Assembly: GCA_018136815.1 (NCBI GenBank)
Contig: CM030932.1
Coordinates: forward strand, 1,460,793-1,524,792
Direction of reading: 5' to 3'
DNA: 64,000 bases
From: Isochrysis galbana
Taxonomy: Eukaryota > Haptophyta > Isochrysidales > Isochrysidaceae
The translations under genes were made by a program, and so were the position numbers. Below are positions 43,541 through 52,504 of the stretch, piece by piece. Numbering within the stretch: position 1 is the stretch's first letter; each line of letters starts with the position of its first letter. Below the pieces are notes generated by a model. The model saw only the letters and a program-made list of their open reading frames with translations, was not told the origin of the DNA and made no database searches.

Positions 43541-46258
43541 CTACTGAGGCTTAACCCGGACCATCGAGCGAAGAAGCTTATGAATGTGCTCGTCCGATCC
43601 GCACTCTCCGCAGCCAGCCTCACACAGAAAGCGGATATATGGCTGACAGATGACGGGGTTGTGAGCACCGTCTCCCGTGCCATATTTCCAGGCTTCGCTG
43701 GCTGGAGTGCCAGGAGGAGCTTGAGGTCGGAAAGCGCAGAAGGCACAGCCGTTTTCGTTCGTCCATTCGGTGATTCCCCTATTGATATCGTCCGTCCGTG
43801 GAGTTTCCATTGAATTATCGGCCGGTCGGCACTTTGCTAGCGCCGCCGAGACCCTTGGGTGCTTGGCATAGCCTGCTACGGCCCAGAAGCGGGCTCGGGC
43901 CCGATTCCAAAGCTCGGGCGTCCACCGGGATACGCCCAAGTCAGGCGGTAGCCCTTGGCCGTTCGCCGGCGGATCGCAGCGACGGCTGGGCGGCCGAGAC
44001 GAGCCTCCCTTTCGACCGGGTGGATCGGTCAGTATAGCCGGCAACGGTGAGTTGGAGTGGTAACTTGCCGGCGGTGCAGCAGCCCGATAATCAGGCTTCG
44101 AAGCAGGCGAGTGTCCCTGTCCGCGAAGAGCTTCAGCCACGGTGGCTTGGACGGCTGCCTGCACGGCGGCGACCATGTCCGTGGTCGAAGCGGTCTTCTG
44201 GGACGAGGAAGTCTCGTTCTTTGCCTCGCCTGAGGCCTTAGTGCGTACGCTAGCCACGGTTTGCTTCGTCGAGGGTCGGGATTGATGACGCTTCACCCGG
44301 GCCTGCTCGTAAGGGCTGAGGTACCGTTGGCAGAGGTTGACGCACGAGAGCGCCGACCGACCTAGCTCGTGGTTCTCTACGCGGAAACGAGTCTCCGCGA
44401 GCACCTCCGCAAATTTAATAGCATTGTCGACGCCGCGCTGAGGATCAACCTTATCGTTCCGAATGATTTCCTCGAACCTCTGGTTGATCTCATGGGCCAT
44501 GTTTGGATGATCCCACACGTTGGTGGAGTCAACCGCGGAATCGCCAAGCTTGCGGATGTAGGCGCGAACCAAATTCTTGCTGAGCTCACATAGATCAGCG
44601 CCGGCCTCGCGCTCCCTCATGCGGTCCCACTCCATCGACGCCGAGTCTTTCGCGAAACCATCGGCCCCGTTTGCGAAGGTCCCGTCGCATTTGCGAAGAA
44701 GGACGTCAGCAGCGAGGACAGGATTGAGAGCGAGGGCCCGGTCCTCCACTAGATCGAGGAGGAAGGCGAAGATGCGAGAATTGCCGCTGGAATTGGCTCC
44801 GGCTGCCGCGAGGAGGGAGGTAAATATTTCGCGATGATCGCAGCCGAGCGCTAGTGCCCGCTCCAACGGCTTGATGAGAGTTAGCCGAAATTCGTTCCAG
44901 GCTGTCGCCGCGGTTTGAACGTTATCGGAGGCGAGGGCCTTTGGGAAGCGGAGCTCCGAAAGCTCTTTGCCCATCCTGACCTGATGGTGAAGGGTTTGCT
45001 CTGCTGAGAAGCGGCTACGCACCCATTTGAGCAAGTGGTCCTCCTCCATGAAAATTCGGCAATGCCAAACGTTGCCCGCCAGGGAGAGGTTGCTCTTCAA
45101 AATGGTATGGATGAGCTCATGCTCGTCGGAGTCGCGGTAAAGGGCGGCCAGATCGCGTGAGGGCAGGGCGAGGAGATTTTTCCACTCGCTTACAACTGCC
45201 TCTCGCTCATCCATCCCCACCGCAAGGCAGGGGTCGCGAGGGTGGCGGAACGGCACCACCGGGGTCGGGCCCCGGTGAGGGCTCTGATCCTGGCGGCGGG
45301 GTTCCGATTTGGAGGTCGGGTACGCCGACCGTGGAACCCTAGAAGCCGGAGAGGCGTGGCCCTTTGGGTCTAGAGCAGGAGGCTCGCCCATGGGTGGTTC
45401 CCTCTGAACCGGCCTAGCAGAATCCGCAGCCGCCTCGGTCCGATCCATGGACGGACTTGAAGCGGGCTCTTGGCGGGCTTGGAGTAGCTGAGTCAGGGCT
45501 TTGAACCCTGCTTCAACTTGATCCCGGAGAAGCCCCTCCCTCGCCTCTGCCGCGGCAAGGGATGAATGTAGGCGCTCCACAGCCCCTTTTAGGGTGTTGG
45601 TCTCCGCCTGAAGCCTTGCCATTTCCGCATCCTGACGCGCCGCGGCCGTCTCGATCGGGGTGATCTCTTGATCAAGGACCCCTTTTGATGACGGCGGGGC
45701 ATAGTCCCGGTAAGCGGGGCTTCGGAAGCTGATCCCCTCCCCTTCACCGACCTCAGACTCATCATCTCGAAGGTGAGGAGGGGGGTCAAACTGAATCAGA
45801 GGGAGGGGACCCTCCTCCACCTCATTGGCCAACTCAGCGACGCTGAAGTTGGCCTCATGCGGGAGAGGGTCATGCTCCACCATGGCCCGCTGTGATTGCA
45901 CCCGGTGGGTGCCGAAGGAAGCGGACAAATCCTCGCCATCCGCCACGAGCTGATCGGAGCCAGTCGTGGAGATAGCAGCCGGGGTGATGGGTGCCATTGG
46001 TGTAGCCTCAGAAGCCGTGGGATCACTCGGACATCCCACGGGAGCAAAAGCTGCAGCGGGCAGAGAAGGTTCCCTGAGGGGTTCCTCCTCTGCGGCCGAG
46101 GACGCAAGCTTCGATTTCGTGCTTGTCGAGTCGAGCGGAGCCGGAGGGCTCTGAGCCACTCCGTCGCGAGCAGCACCGGCGGCTAGCGCGGCGCTTTGGC
46201 CCTCCTCCCCACCGGGAGTCGGGTGAATGAAATTCTGGACTGGGTCGGGCAACCCCAT
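43541..46258 (-). CDS. Gag-like polyprotein of the gypsy element
   Basis: The frame is open from 46423; the first ATG is at 46258, giving 905 residues ending at UAG 43543-43541. A Pro/Ser/Glu-rich N terminus precedes a coiled coil (AEMARLQAETNTLKGAVERL). A capsid-like helical region follows around residues 350-650 (HELIHTILKSNLSLAGNVWH, DHREIFTSLLAAAGANSSGN). Near the end are a basic linker and cysteine clusters (CAFC... and CEAGCGECGSDEH) that may act as a nucleic-acid-binding knuckle, though not of canonical CCHC spacing. Identification rests on position before Pol and these features rather than clear homology. Confidence 0.65.
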   Translation of the reverse strand: MGLPDPVQNFIHPTPGGEEGQSAALAAGAARDGVAQSPPAPLDSTSTKSKLASSAAEEEPLREPSLPAAAFAPVGCPSDPTASEATPMAPITPAAISTTGSDQLVADGEDLSASFGTHRVQSQRAMVEHDPLPHEANFSVAELANEVEEGPLPLIQFDPPPHLRDDESEVGEGEGISFRSPAYRDYAPPSSKGVLDQEITPIETAAARQDAEMARLQAETNTLKGAVERLHSSLAAAEAREGLLRDQVEAGFKALTQLLQARQEPASSPSMDRTEAAADSARPVQREPPMGEPPALDPKGHASPASRVPRSAYPTSKSEPRRQDQSPHRGPTPVVPFRHPRDPCLAVGMDEREAVVSEWKNLLALPSRDLAALYRDSDEHELIHTILKSNLSLAGNVWHCRIFMEEDHLLKWVRSRFSAEQTLHHQVRMGKELSELRFPKALASDNVQTAATAWNEFRLTLIKPLERALALGCDHREIFTSLLAAAGANSSGNSRIFAFLLDLVEDRALALNPVLAADVLLRKCDGTFANGADGFAKDSASMEWDRMREREAGADLCELSKNLVRAYIRKLGDSAVDSTNVWDHPNMAHEINQRFEEIIRNDKVDPQRGVDNAIKFAEVLAETRFRVENHELGRSALSCVNLCQRYLSPYEQARVKRHQSRPSTKQTVASVRTKASGEAKNETSSSQKTASTTDMVAAVQAAVQATVAEALRGQGHSPASKPDYRAAAPPASYHSNSPLPAILTDPPGRKGGSSRPPSRRCDPPANGQGLPPDLGVSRWTPELWNRARARFWAVAGYAKHPRVSAALAKCRPADNSMETPRTDDINRGITEWTNENGCAFCAFRPQAPPGTPASEAWKYGTGDGAHNPVICQPYIRFLCEAGCGECGSDEHIHKLLRSMVRVKPQ

Positions 46259-46423
46259 TTGGGTGTCTGGACGGGGAACGAACGGCGAACGAAGGGCTGT
46301 GGGGCGGCGAGGCGCTCCTAGCGGCCCTAGTGTGATGGGTTGTAAGAGATTGTTAGACCTACAAAGAACTCTTCCCTCAGGGAGGGAGCCTAGGCTGCTT
46401 GAGTGCAGCGACGCAGCGAACAA

Positions 46424-47488
46424 CGACGGACAACGGAGCTGAGAACAACAGGTTACACCGACTCACGAACACACCGGAATCATTCACCCAAACAAAGCAA
46501 ATTATCAAGCAACCGCGACCCCAAATCACCGATAACTCAAACACGTCGCGAGAGACGGAGAGAGAGAGCGAGAGAGAGAGAGACTCCGCAGCGACGGCCG
46601 GAGCGTGTCTCCGTTGTAACTTCCCACGTAGCGGAGAGTCCGAAGGGGAGCGTCCTGTCGCGCGACCACGGCGATCACTTTGGATACAGATCGCGACGAG
46701 ATATCTTCACGACCGAATAAATCTTGCCGTTGAGCGTGAACCTTCTAGACGCTTCTAACGAACAACCCTGAGTAGCAACCAAGGGGAAGAAACACCAAAG
46801 GGGCCAAGGCTTGCATGTAACTTGCATCAAGGGGAAAGATTCCCTCACCTAGGAAGCAAACCTACACCGGTCTCCAAGGGGAGATGGCAAATTAAACCTC
46901 AAATCTCGAGCGGCTAGAGCAACCGACTCGCTCGCCAAAACCTTGACCGAGAAGAAAGAAGCAAGGACCTACAAGCCAAGGGTAGCGGACCTAGGGAATG
47001 TGAGAGGAAATTTCCGAACGCCAACGCCAAACGCCGAACGCGGGAAGGCAACGAAACCCTAACCAGGCCAAGCAGAACCTACGAAGAACAGGCCTGGACG
47101 ACAACGAAAGTGAGCAGGTCCCAAGAAAGAACCGGAACCCAACAAGAAACGACAAGCCTTGCAAGAAGCTAAACAAGCCTTCACAAGGTAACCTGAGAGC
47201 CTGAGACAAGCGCGCAGCGAGTGACAGGCGACCTGGCTCCTTTGGGTCAAGATTACCCGAAAGGAGGAAACCTGGAATCTAGACCTGACAAACAGGCTAG
47301 AAGGAACGAAACGAGAACTCGAATTCTAGATTGCTAGGGACGAACCCTACCAACCTAGGTATGCCTGAGCTTCACCGTGTGGCCGCACGGCGAAGGACCT
47401 GGAATCAAGAGCCTGGAAATCGCATCATCTGGGATGAATGCGACATGTAGGTGTGTAGCCCAGAATCTTCAGATTTATTTTCTCGCCC
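46424..47488 (-). other. Probable 5' LTR/leader region of the gypsy element; no gene seen
   Basis: About 1 kb upstream of Gag with no coding potential. It contains a GA-rich patch (46556-46590) and A-rich sequence, consistent with a 5' LTR plus leader. I could not define TG...CA ends, a primer-binding site, or a polypurine tract from one copy. Confidence 0.4.
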
Positions 47489-47560
47489 CCCATGAGGGGA
47501 GTCAAGAGAGTGGGATGGGCGCGCGGCTCCCCTCCATGGGGACGAGTCATAACATTAGTG
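47489..47560 (-). repeat. Short head fragment E9 of the non-autonomous family
   Basis: The reverse complement matches E1 from its 5' end through CTCCCCTCATGGGGGGCGAG. The head hairpin (ACTAATG-TTAT-GACTCGT) has lost pairing at three positions, suggesting decay. Confidence 0.55.
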
Positions 47561-47663
47561 AGCCTAAGTCTTCCCAAGTATCTACGCCCGCTACCCAGGT
47601 CGATAGGCCGCGCTACGGACGCCTGGGTTGCCAAGGATGGAGCGTCTCAGGAGCCTCATCTAA

Positions 47664-49050
47664 AAAAAAACCTTTTAAAATTCTCGCCTCGCGCGTGGCA
47701 CTGGGTCGCATATCCGTAGCCACGCCCATACCCCTTCCTCTCCCTCACTTCCCGCCTTGCGGCAACTCCCCTTGTGCTCTACTTAGGGGCCCGGGTCCTG
47801 CGGGGTTCACGGGTTGGGCGGAGTGCGCCTGCCCTTAGCGGTGCGTGCACGCCTTCCTCCTACGCCGCTGAGTGACATGCATATCCTAGATGCTTTTTGG
47901 TCTGCGTCGTTATCTATGTCGTATTTTTGTTCGTGCCGTGGCTGCTGTCGGTCCCGTGTCCTTGTTTCCGATTGCATAGGAATGCCTCGCTGCTTTAGGC
48001 GAGCCTCTCAGCGAGGTCAAGCGCCTGTGCCACGAGGCTGAAGCTCTCGCCCAATTGTAGTCTACCTTTCTCATTCACAGTAAACGCGGGGGCGCTGTGT
48101 TCAGTAGGTTTTTTGAGTTTTGGTTTCCTTCCTTGGGCAGCCTTGCGGGTGCGCATGTGGCTGTGAGAGCCTGGTATAGCGAGACCTCTCACCAAGGTGG
48201 TAAACCTCACTAGTGTGGCTTCTATGACTGGTATGTAATGATACTTGTACGACTCAAATTCAACTCTATAGAAGTCTCTAAGTATATATTTCCACGCTAG
48301 TATATATAGCGTCTTTAAGCTGTCGGGGGTGCTCTCGCCAGGGTACGCGAAAAGTCTATCTTTGATTTGTTGTGCGTGCGACCTTCCGGGGCTAGGCGTG
48401 TAGTTGGTGATGGCGTCTATAGTGTCGAATATGTTTTTTGTCTCGGGGCACCACGCTAGGTGGCACGAGTCTTCTCTGTAGCGACGGCAAAATCTGCATG
48501 CTCCTGTTGGGCCTTCTGCGAATCTATTTCTCGTGCCTATTCTCCTGTGTGTAATGTGCTTGAAGTGCATGTGCTTGTCTACGTGTTTCAGCAGTGGCAG
48601 CGTATACAGTTTGGCTACCTGTTTCCTTTCGTCGCTCGTGATGTTTAGTCTCTTTCCCCATGCGGTTTTCGCCGCTTGTGGGTCGTTTTTCCGGGTTTTC
48701 TTGAGTATGGCTTTGGTGATGTCCGAGACCGTGATCGCATCTAGCGCGATTTTGCCTTTCTTTATGGCGTATTTGTCCGCTAGGGGGTATTCCATAAACC
48801 TCGGGCCCTTGAGGCCGCTCTCCCATCTTGCGGGAGGGTGATAAAGTTGGACCTCTTCTATTTCCGCTACGCTTCCAGTATCAGCTACCTCTCCCAGGTA
48901 GTCAGTTTCGGCATGTAGCCAAATGTTGTTAAATCTACTGACGTATTTGTCTCCCTCCGAGACTCTGATTTCGCTGACTTGTGTCGCGTCTTCTGGCTCT
49001 TGGGGTGGGATGCCGCTGTTTTTGTCTTTGTTCCCTCCGGTGTCCGGTGG
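47664..49050 (-). mobile_element. LINE copy L4, 5'-truncated, with TSD
   Basis: A 1387-bp insertion bounded by a perfect 17-base duplication TCAGGAGCCTCATCTAA (47647-47663 and 49051-49067). On the minus strand it carries the C-terminal region of LINE ORF2 and ends in AATTTTAAAAGG plus a T run directly against the duplication. 5' truncation with a TSD is the hallmark of target-primed reverse transcription, and the T-rich 3' terminus is seen directly. Confidence 0.9.
47995..49050 (-). pseudogene. LINE ORF2 C-terminal fragment
   Basis: An intact frame to the stop at 47995 includes YVSRFNNIWLHAETDYLGEV, MEYPLADKYAIKKG, HFKHITHRRIGTRNRF, the CX2CX7HX4C finger CRFCRRYREDSCHLAWC and ALYIIAWK-like segments (TLYILAWKYILRDFYRVEF). 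It corresponds to the last third of ORF2. The RT is absent through 5' truncation at insertion. Confidence 0.85.
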
Positions 49051-49067
49051 TCAGGAGCCTCATCTAA

Positions 49068-49403
49068 CATCTAAGCCTTATCAAATTCCTGTGGCAAGTC
49101 CCCATCTCCGCACAACCAGATGTGCATGAGAGATGCACTATGGATGGTACATCCATGAGAGATGCACTATGGATGGTACATCCCATGATGATAGGCATCC
49201 ATCCATAATAGTCCCCCGGAGCTAGCAGTAGTCGCCAGAATCTTCAGATTTTTAATTTACCCTCATGATCCCGTGCGCTCGCCGTCGCCCAGCTTGTGGA
49301 GCGGGGCTGTACGATGACGGCCCGCATCGCGACGTAAGACTGCGACTTTCTTACAAGAAGTTTGACCACTCACCTTTTGAAAGCTTCTGAAACGCTTCAC
49401 ACC
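49068..49403. other. Intergenic, short ATG/CAT repeats only
   Basis: Two tandem copies of a unit of about 30 bases containing GAGAGATGCACTATGGATGG (49127-49185), then CCAGAATCTTCAGAT at 49231-49245. No gene seen. Confidence 0.55.
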
Positions 49404-51758
49404 CTATTTCCACACACACCATGAACCATGAATAGCGGGTGCCGCCAACTGGGAAAAGATGGACGAGCTTAGTCCGCCAAGATTCACGCCCCCGCCGCCA
49501 TTACTAGTCAACCATACCCGTTCGTCTGCTGAAGTGGTACAGCCTATAGCCTCGCGCACTCCAAGCAGCATGCAACCTAGACATGGCGTTGACGAATGCG
49601 TTTCCAAGATGGCACCCTCGACGATGTTGGGAGGAGCAGTACTAGCGCCCACGTCGCCAGATGTGGACGAAGTTGGGTGGGTATAGGGGCAAGCGGCAAA
49701 ATCACGCGACATCGGCGTGGCACGAGGTGGTGGGGCAAGCGCAGGGAGAGCTTCGAGATCGGAAGTTGCTTGTCGTGTGGCAATTGGGCGGGTGCTTCCG
49801 TCACGTACATGCTCACCTTGAAGATACACAGATTGGACTTCTGTCTCCCTGTAGAAGCCCCCGGAGAATGTCAGGTCTTTGAATTGAAGCCTGTATGGGT
49901 GGTTGTCTTGGTCGTCTTGAACGATGATGGCACGCTCCCCAAGCCTCATTTCATGTAGAGACGCGGCTAGAACTACGACCTCGTCACCGATTGAAGGTCG
50001 GCTTCCGCGCCGCACCAGACGTACCGAGCTTTCGGAGTAGAAGTGGGGGCCGATCTCACCGTCTTCAACGAAGCGAAGTGCAAATGGCTGCAAGTCAAGG
50101 TCATCTTGCACAACTTCCGCATGTTGCCCTTGCCGCGCGTCCTTAGGTGCGATGACTTGCACGATATCCCCGAGTCGCGGCCGCTCACGGCTTAGGCGAG
50201 GATCTGATTTGGGGGCCCCGCCACCCCCCCTTGGCGAATTGCGAACCGAGTCACCCGCGGCAGCGCTAAGGCGTGAAAAGAGCGTCGCGAGCCCAGCGCC
50301 AACATTGACCCCCGGGGCACCTTCAGGAACGTTGTTGTGGGTGCGAAAAACTTGATCAAATCGACCAAGAAGGCGATTCACAACAGTCTCATGGGCCGCT
50401 ACCGAGCTCCTCGCGCCTATACCGCCGTTGCCAGGCGCAGGGGCCATTGCGGTCGGTGAGCCTCCACGATGAGCGGCGCGCTGGCCATTCCCGCCCACTT
50501 TCTCGGTCCAATGTTGAGGCGAGAAGAGGGTGCCGTTGCCGAAAACAAGCTTGTGCACTTGACCCAAATGCGAGCTTGCGCCGACACTCGGACGGGCATC
50601 GCTCGCACCAACCCTAGTGCTGACATTGGCCCTCGAATGTGAGGCGTTTTCCAAGCGACGAGCATAGCGCCGCCGCTTCTCGCCCTCAAGAGCCATCGCC
50701 TCAACAAAAAGCTCCTCGGACAAGGAATGCAAAGGCTCTGGCAATCGACGGACTACAGAGCTGCGCACGAAAACGCCATGTCGAGGGGCACAGCGGAAAT
50801 AGCGCACGCCAGCAACCTCGCCGTCGTGTATACCGGCGGGGATATCAAGAGCGACACCGATCCAAGGCCCCCCCGGTGCGAACGGCACTCTCTGAGCTAC
50901 ATGACGAACGGTGGCAACGAAGGTGTGCCATGTTCGAGGAGCGTCAGGCATGCCATGAGAAGGAATGAGTCGGTCCACAGAAACGCGATCGCCGGGTAGC
51001 AAGTCGTCTAATGGCCACGCGAAAGCCTTTGAGCTGTCCATGGCCCCGTTGCCCCAAGGCAAGCTTTCATCCGCATCGCTACCGGATACACGAACCAGGC
51101 TATGCCCACCGTCAGCTTGCGCGGGGTTGCCGGTAGTAGGGTCCGACGCCTCAATTGCCCCCAGCAGTGCCTCAAGCGGCAAGGAAGAGACTCCTTGCCC
51201 TTGCAGCCGAATCTTGTGACCTGCGGGGAAGACTTCGCCTGTAAGCCCAACCCTGAGACCGACGTGCCCAACGCGCAGCGTCACCACGTCATCTTCCACC
51301 GAAACGCGCCCTTGAGCCTCGACTCGAGGCGATGCGTCGTTCGGCGGCGGCGCGGCACTCTCCCTGATGCGCGCGACTGCTCGTGCATATGCCACCATCC
51401 AGCTGTCGCTCCGTTGGGCACGCTCTGCTCGGATTTCATCTCCATCCTCGCCATGGGAGGTATCATCTTGATATTTCTGCCGTGTCGCTGCCCTCACCGG
51501 GGTTGCAATTGGAATCCGGCGCAGAGCAAAGGCTCTTTGGGCCAAAGCCAGCTGTGACTCCAAATGCTTCCACCGAGACGTCAACGTGGGGAAGTTGATG
51601 CCATAGAGAAAAGTCGAGACTCGGCCCTTGTCGTGAGAGTTTGAAGCACTTGACGCACGCAACAAGCTGTTTGTTGGGGAGCCCTCAAGCGAGTGTACGC
51701 CGCCAAACAAACGACGTGTGCTAGCCTCGCGTATGGAAATGGCGGCAGTGATCGGCAT
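49404..51758 (-). CDS. CAP-Gly domain protein, otherwise uncharacterised
   Basis: A single exon of 784 residues from ATG 51758 (the frame opens 11 codons earlier without ATG). A CAP-Gly domain lies at about residues 260-338: GPWIGVALDIPAGIHDGEV...RYFRCAPRHGVFVR, with the glycines and the YF-x-C pattern of the family, which binds EEY/F tails of tubulin or EB proteins. Near the C terminus are two related units, DIVQVIAPKDARQGQHAEVV and DEVVVLAASLHEMRLGERAI, each followed by VVQDD or IVQDD and an aromatic-rich strand, possibly a duplicated SH3-like barrel. Between them are Ala/Arg-rich linkers. A cytoskeletal role is inferred. A small upstream exon cannot be excluded. Confidence 0.7.
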   Translation of the reverse strand: MPITAAISIREASTRRLFGGVHSLEGSPTNSLLRASSASNSHDKGRVSTFLYGINFPTLTSRWKHLESQLALAQRAFALRRIPIATPVRAATRQKYQDDTSHGEDGDEIRAERAQRSDSWMVAYARAVARIRESAAPPPNDASPRVEAQGRVSVEDDVVTLRVGHVGLRVGLTGEVFPAGHKIRLQGQGVSSLPLEALLGAIEASDPTTGNPAQADGGHSLVRVSGSDADESLPWGNGAMDSSKAFAWPLDDLLPGDRVSVDRLIPSHGMPDAPRTWHTFVATVRHVAQRVPFAPGGPWIGVALDIPAGIHDGEVAGVRYFRCAPRHGVFVRSSVVRRLPEPLHSLSEELFVEAMALEGEKRRRYARRLENASHSRANVSTRVGASDARPSVGASSHLGQVHKLVFGNGTLFSPQHWTEKVGGNGQRAAHRGGSPTAMAPAPGNGGIGARSSVAAHETVVNRLLGRFDQVFRTHNNVPEGAPGVNVGAGLATLFSRLSAAAGDSVRNSPRGGGGAPKSDPRLSRERPRLGDIVQVIAPKDARQGQHAEVVQDDLDLQPFALRFVEDGEIGPHFYSESSVRLVRRGSRPSIGDEVVVLAASLHEMRLGERAIIVQDDQDNHPYRLQFKDLTFSGGFYRETEVQSVYLQGEHVRDGSTRPIATRQATSDLEALPALAPPPRATPMSRDFAACPYTHPTSSTSGDVGASTAPPNIVEGAILETHSSTPCLGCMLLGVREAIGCTTSADERVWLTSNGGGGVNLGGLSSSIFSQLAAPAIHGSWCVWK

Positions 51759-52504
51759 GATGTCAGGATACGACGCGCCCCCCCAGAGCAAGAATTTTGA
51801 AGGTTGTACTACTGCTCGAGAGGCGAGAAGGCGTAACGTGCCCCAAAAGGGAGATAGGTGTACCTAGACAGAGCAATGCGCAGGTGGGGGGAGAACAAAC
51901 CGCGCGCCATGTCAGAGAACCACGCCCGCCATGCGGCGAGTTGTCGGTGCTTGTCTCACCTCGGATTTCTCACGGTGAACGGCAAGGGATTGAGACTGGC
52001 TGATAGATTCAAGTTCTCCTCGTGAGGCATCGACTTCAGCCTTTCCATGTCCATCCCTCTCGCCGCCTTCGAGTGGCAAAGAAGTGGCTTCTACAGTCGA
52101 TACGAGCTGAGAAGCGAGGCGGCGGTTGATGTTGGTTGCATCAGGTTCGTTAGCAAAGATACCAGCTCGTTGCTGCAGAAGGAGTGCGGGCGGTCATAAG
52201 GAGAGGTGGCTTCCGCGCTAGCATAGACCAATAGGCGTAGCAAATAGATGTGGGGGGGGGGGGGGGGGGGGAGGGGGGGGGGGGGGCATCTTCTTGTATA
52301 TATCAGCCTGTGTGCGTCTTGTGGGAGAGGAAGAGGCGCCACGAAGCTGCTTGCGGCTAGGGGGCGCAAAGGTGAAGAATGACGCGCGCGTGCTCTCGGC
52401 ATCGGCCGCCGGACAATACCGTGCGCATATGTGTGATGTCTTCTCTGATGAGAAGGTATGTGCCCCGGCCCACGTGCAGTGAATGTAGCGTGGTCCTCGG
52501 GCAC
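51759..52504. other. Intergenic with a long G tract
   Basis: Separates the CAP-Gly gene (its promoter should be here, minus strand) from the 3' end of the mannosidase gene. A run of 34 G broken by one A lies at 52252-52286, a potential quadruplex and a likely sequencing weak point. No gene seen. Confidence 0.6.

Larger units (their letters stand above)
37374..47400 (-). mobile_element. Ty3/gypsy-like LTR retroelement with methyltransferase-like domain, 3' end lost in gap
   Basis: One reading frame on the minus strand from 46423 down to the gap at 37373, interrupted only by a UAG at 43543-43541, encodes Gag and then Pol (methyltransferase-like domain, aspartic protease, RT, RNase H). The order PR-RT-RH with a YLDD RT box fits Ty3/gypsy. 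Integrase and the 3' LTR are not visible because of the gap. The 5' LTR and leader must lie within about 46424-47450, but without the other LTR I cannot place their ends, so the outer limit given is approximate. Confidence 0.8.

Noticed and set aside
52252-52286. Long G tract as a regulatory quadruplex
   Set aside because: Homopolymer of this length is also a common sequencing artefact; no other evidence of function.
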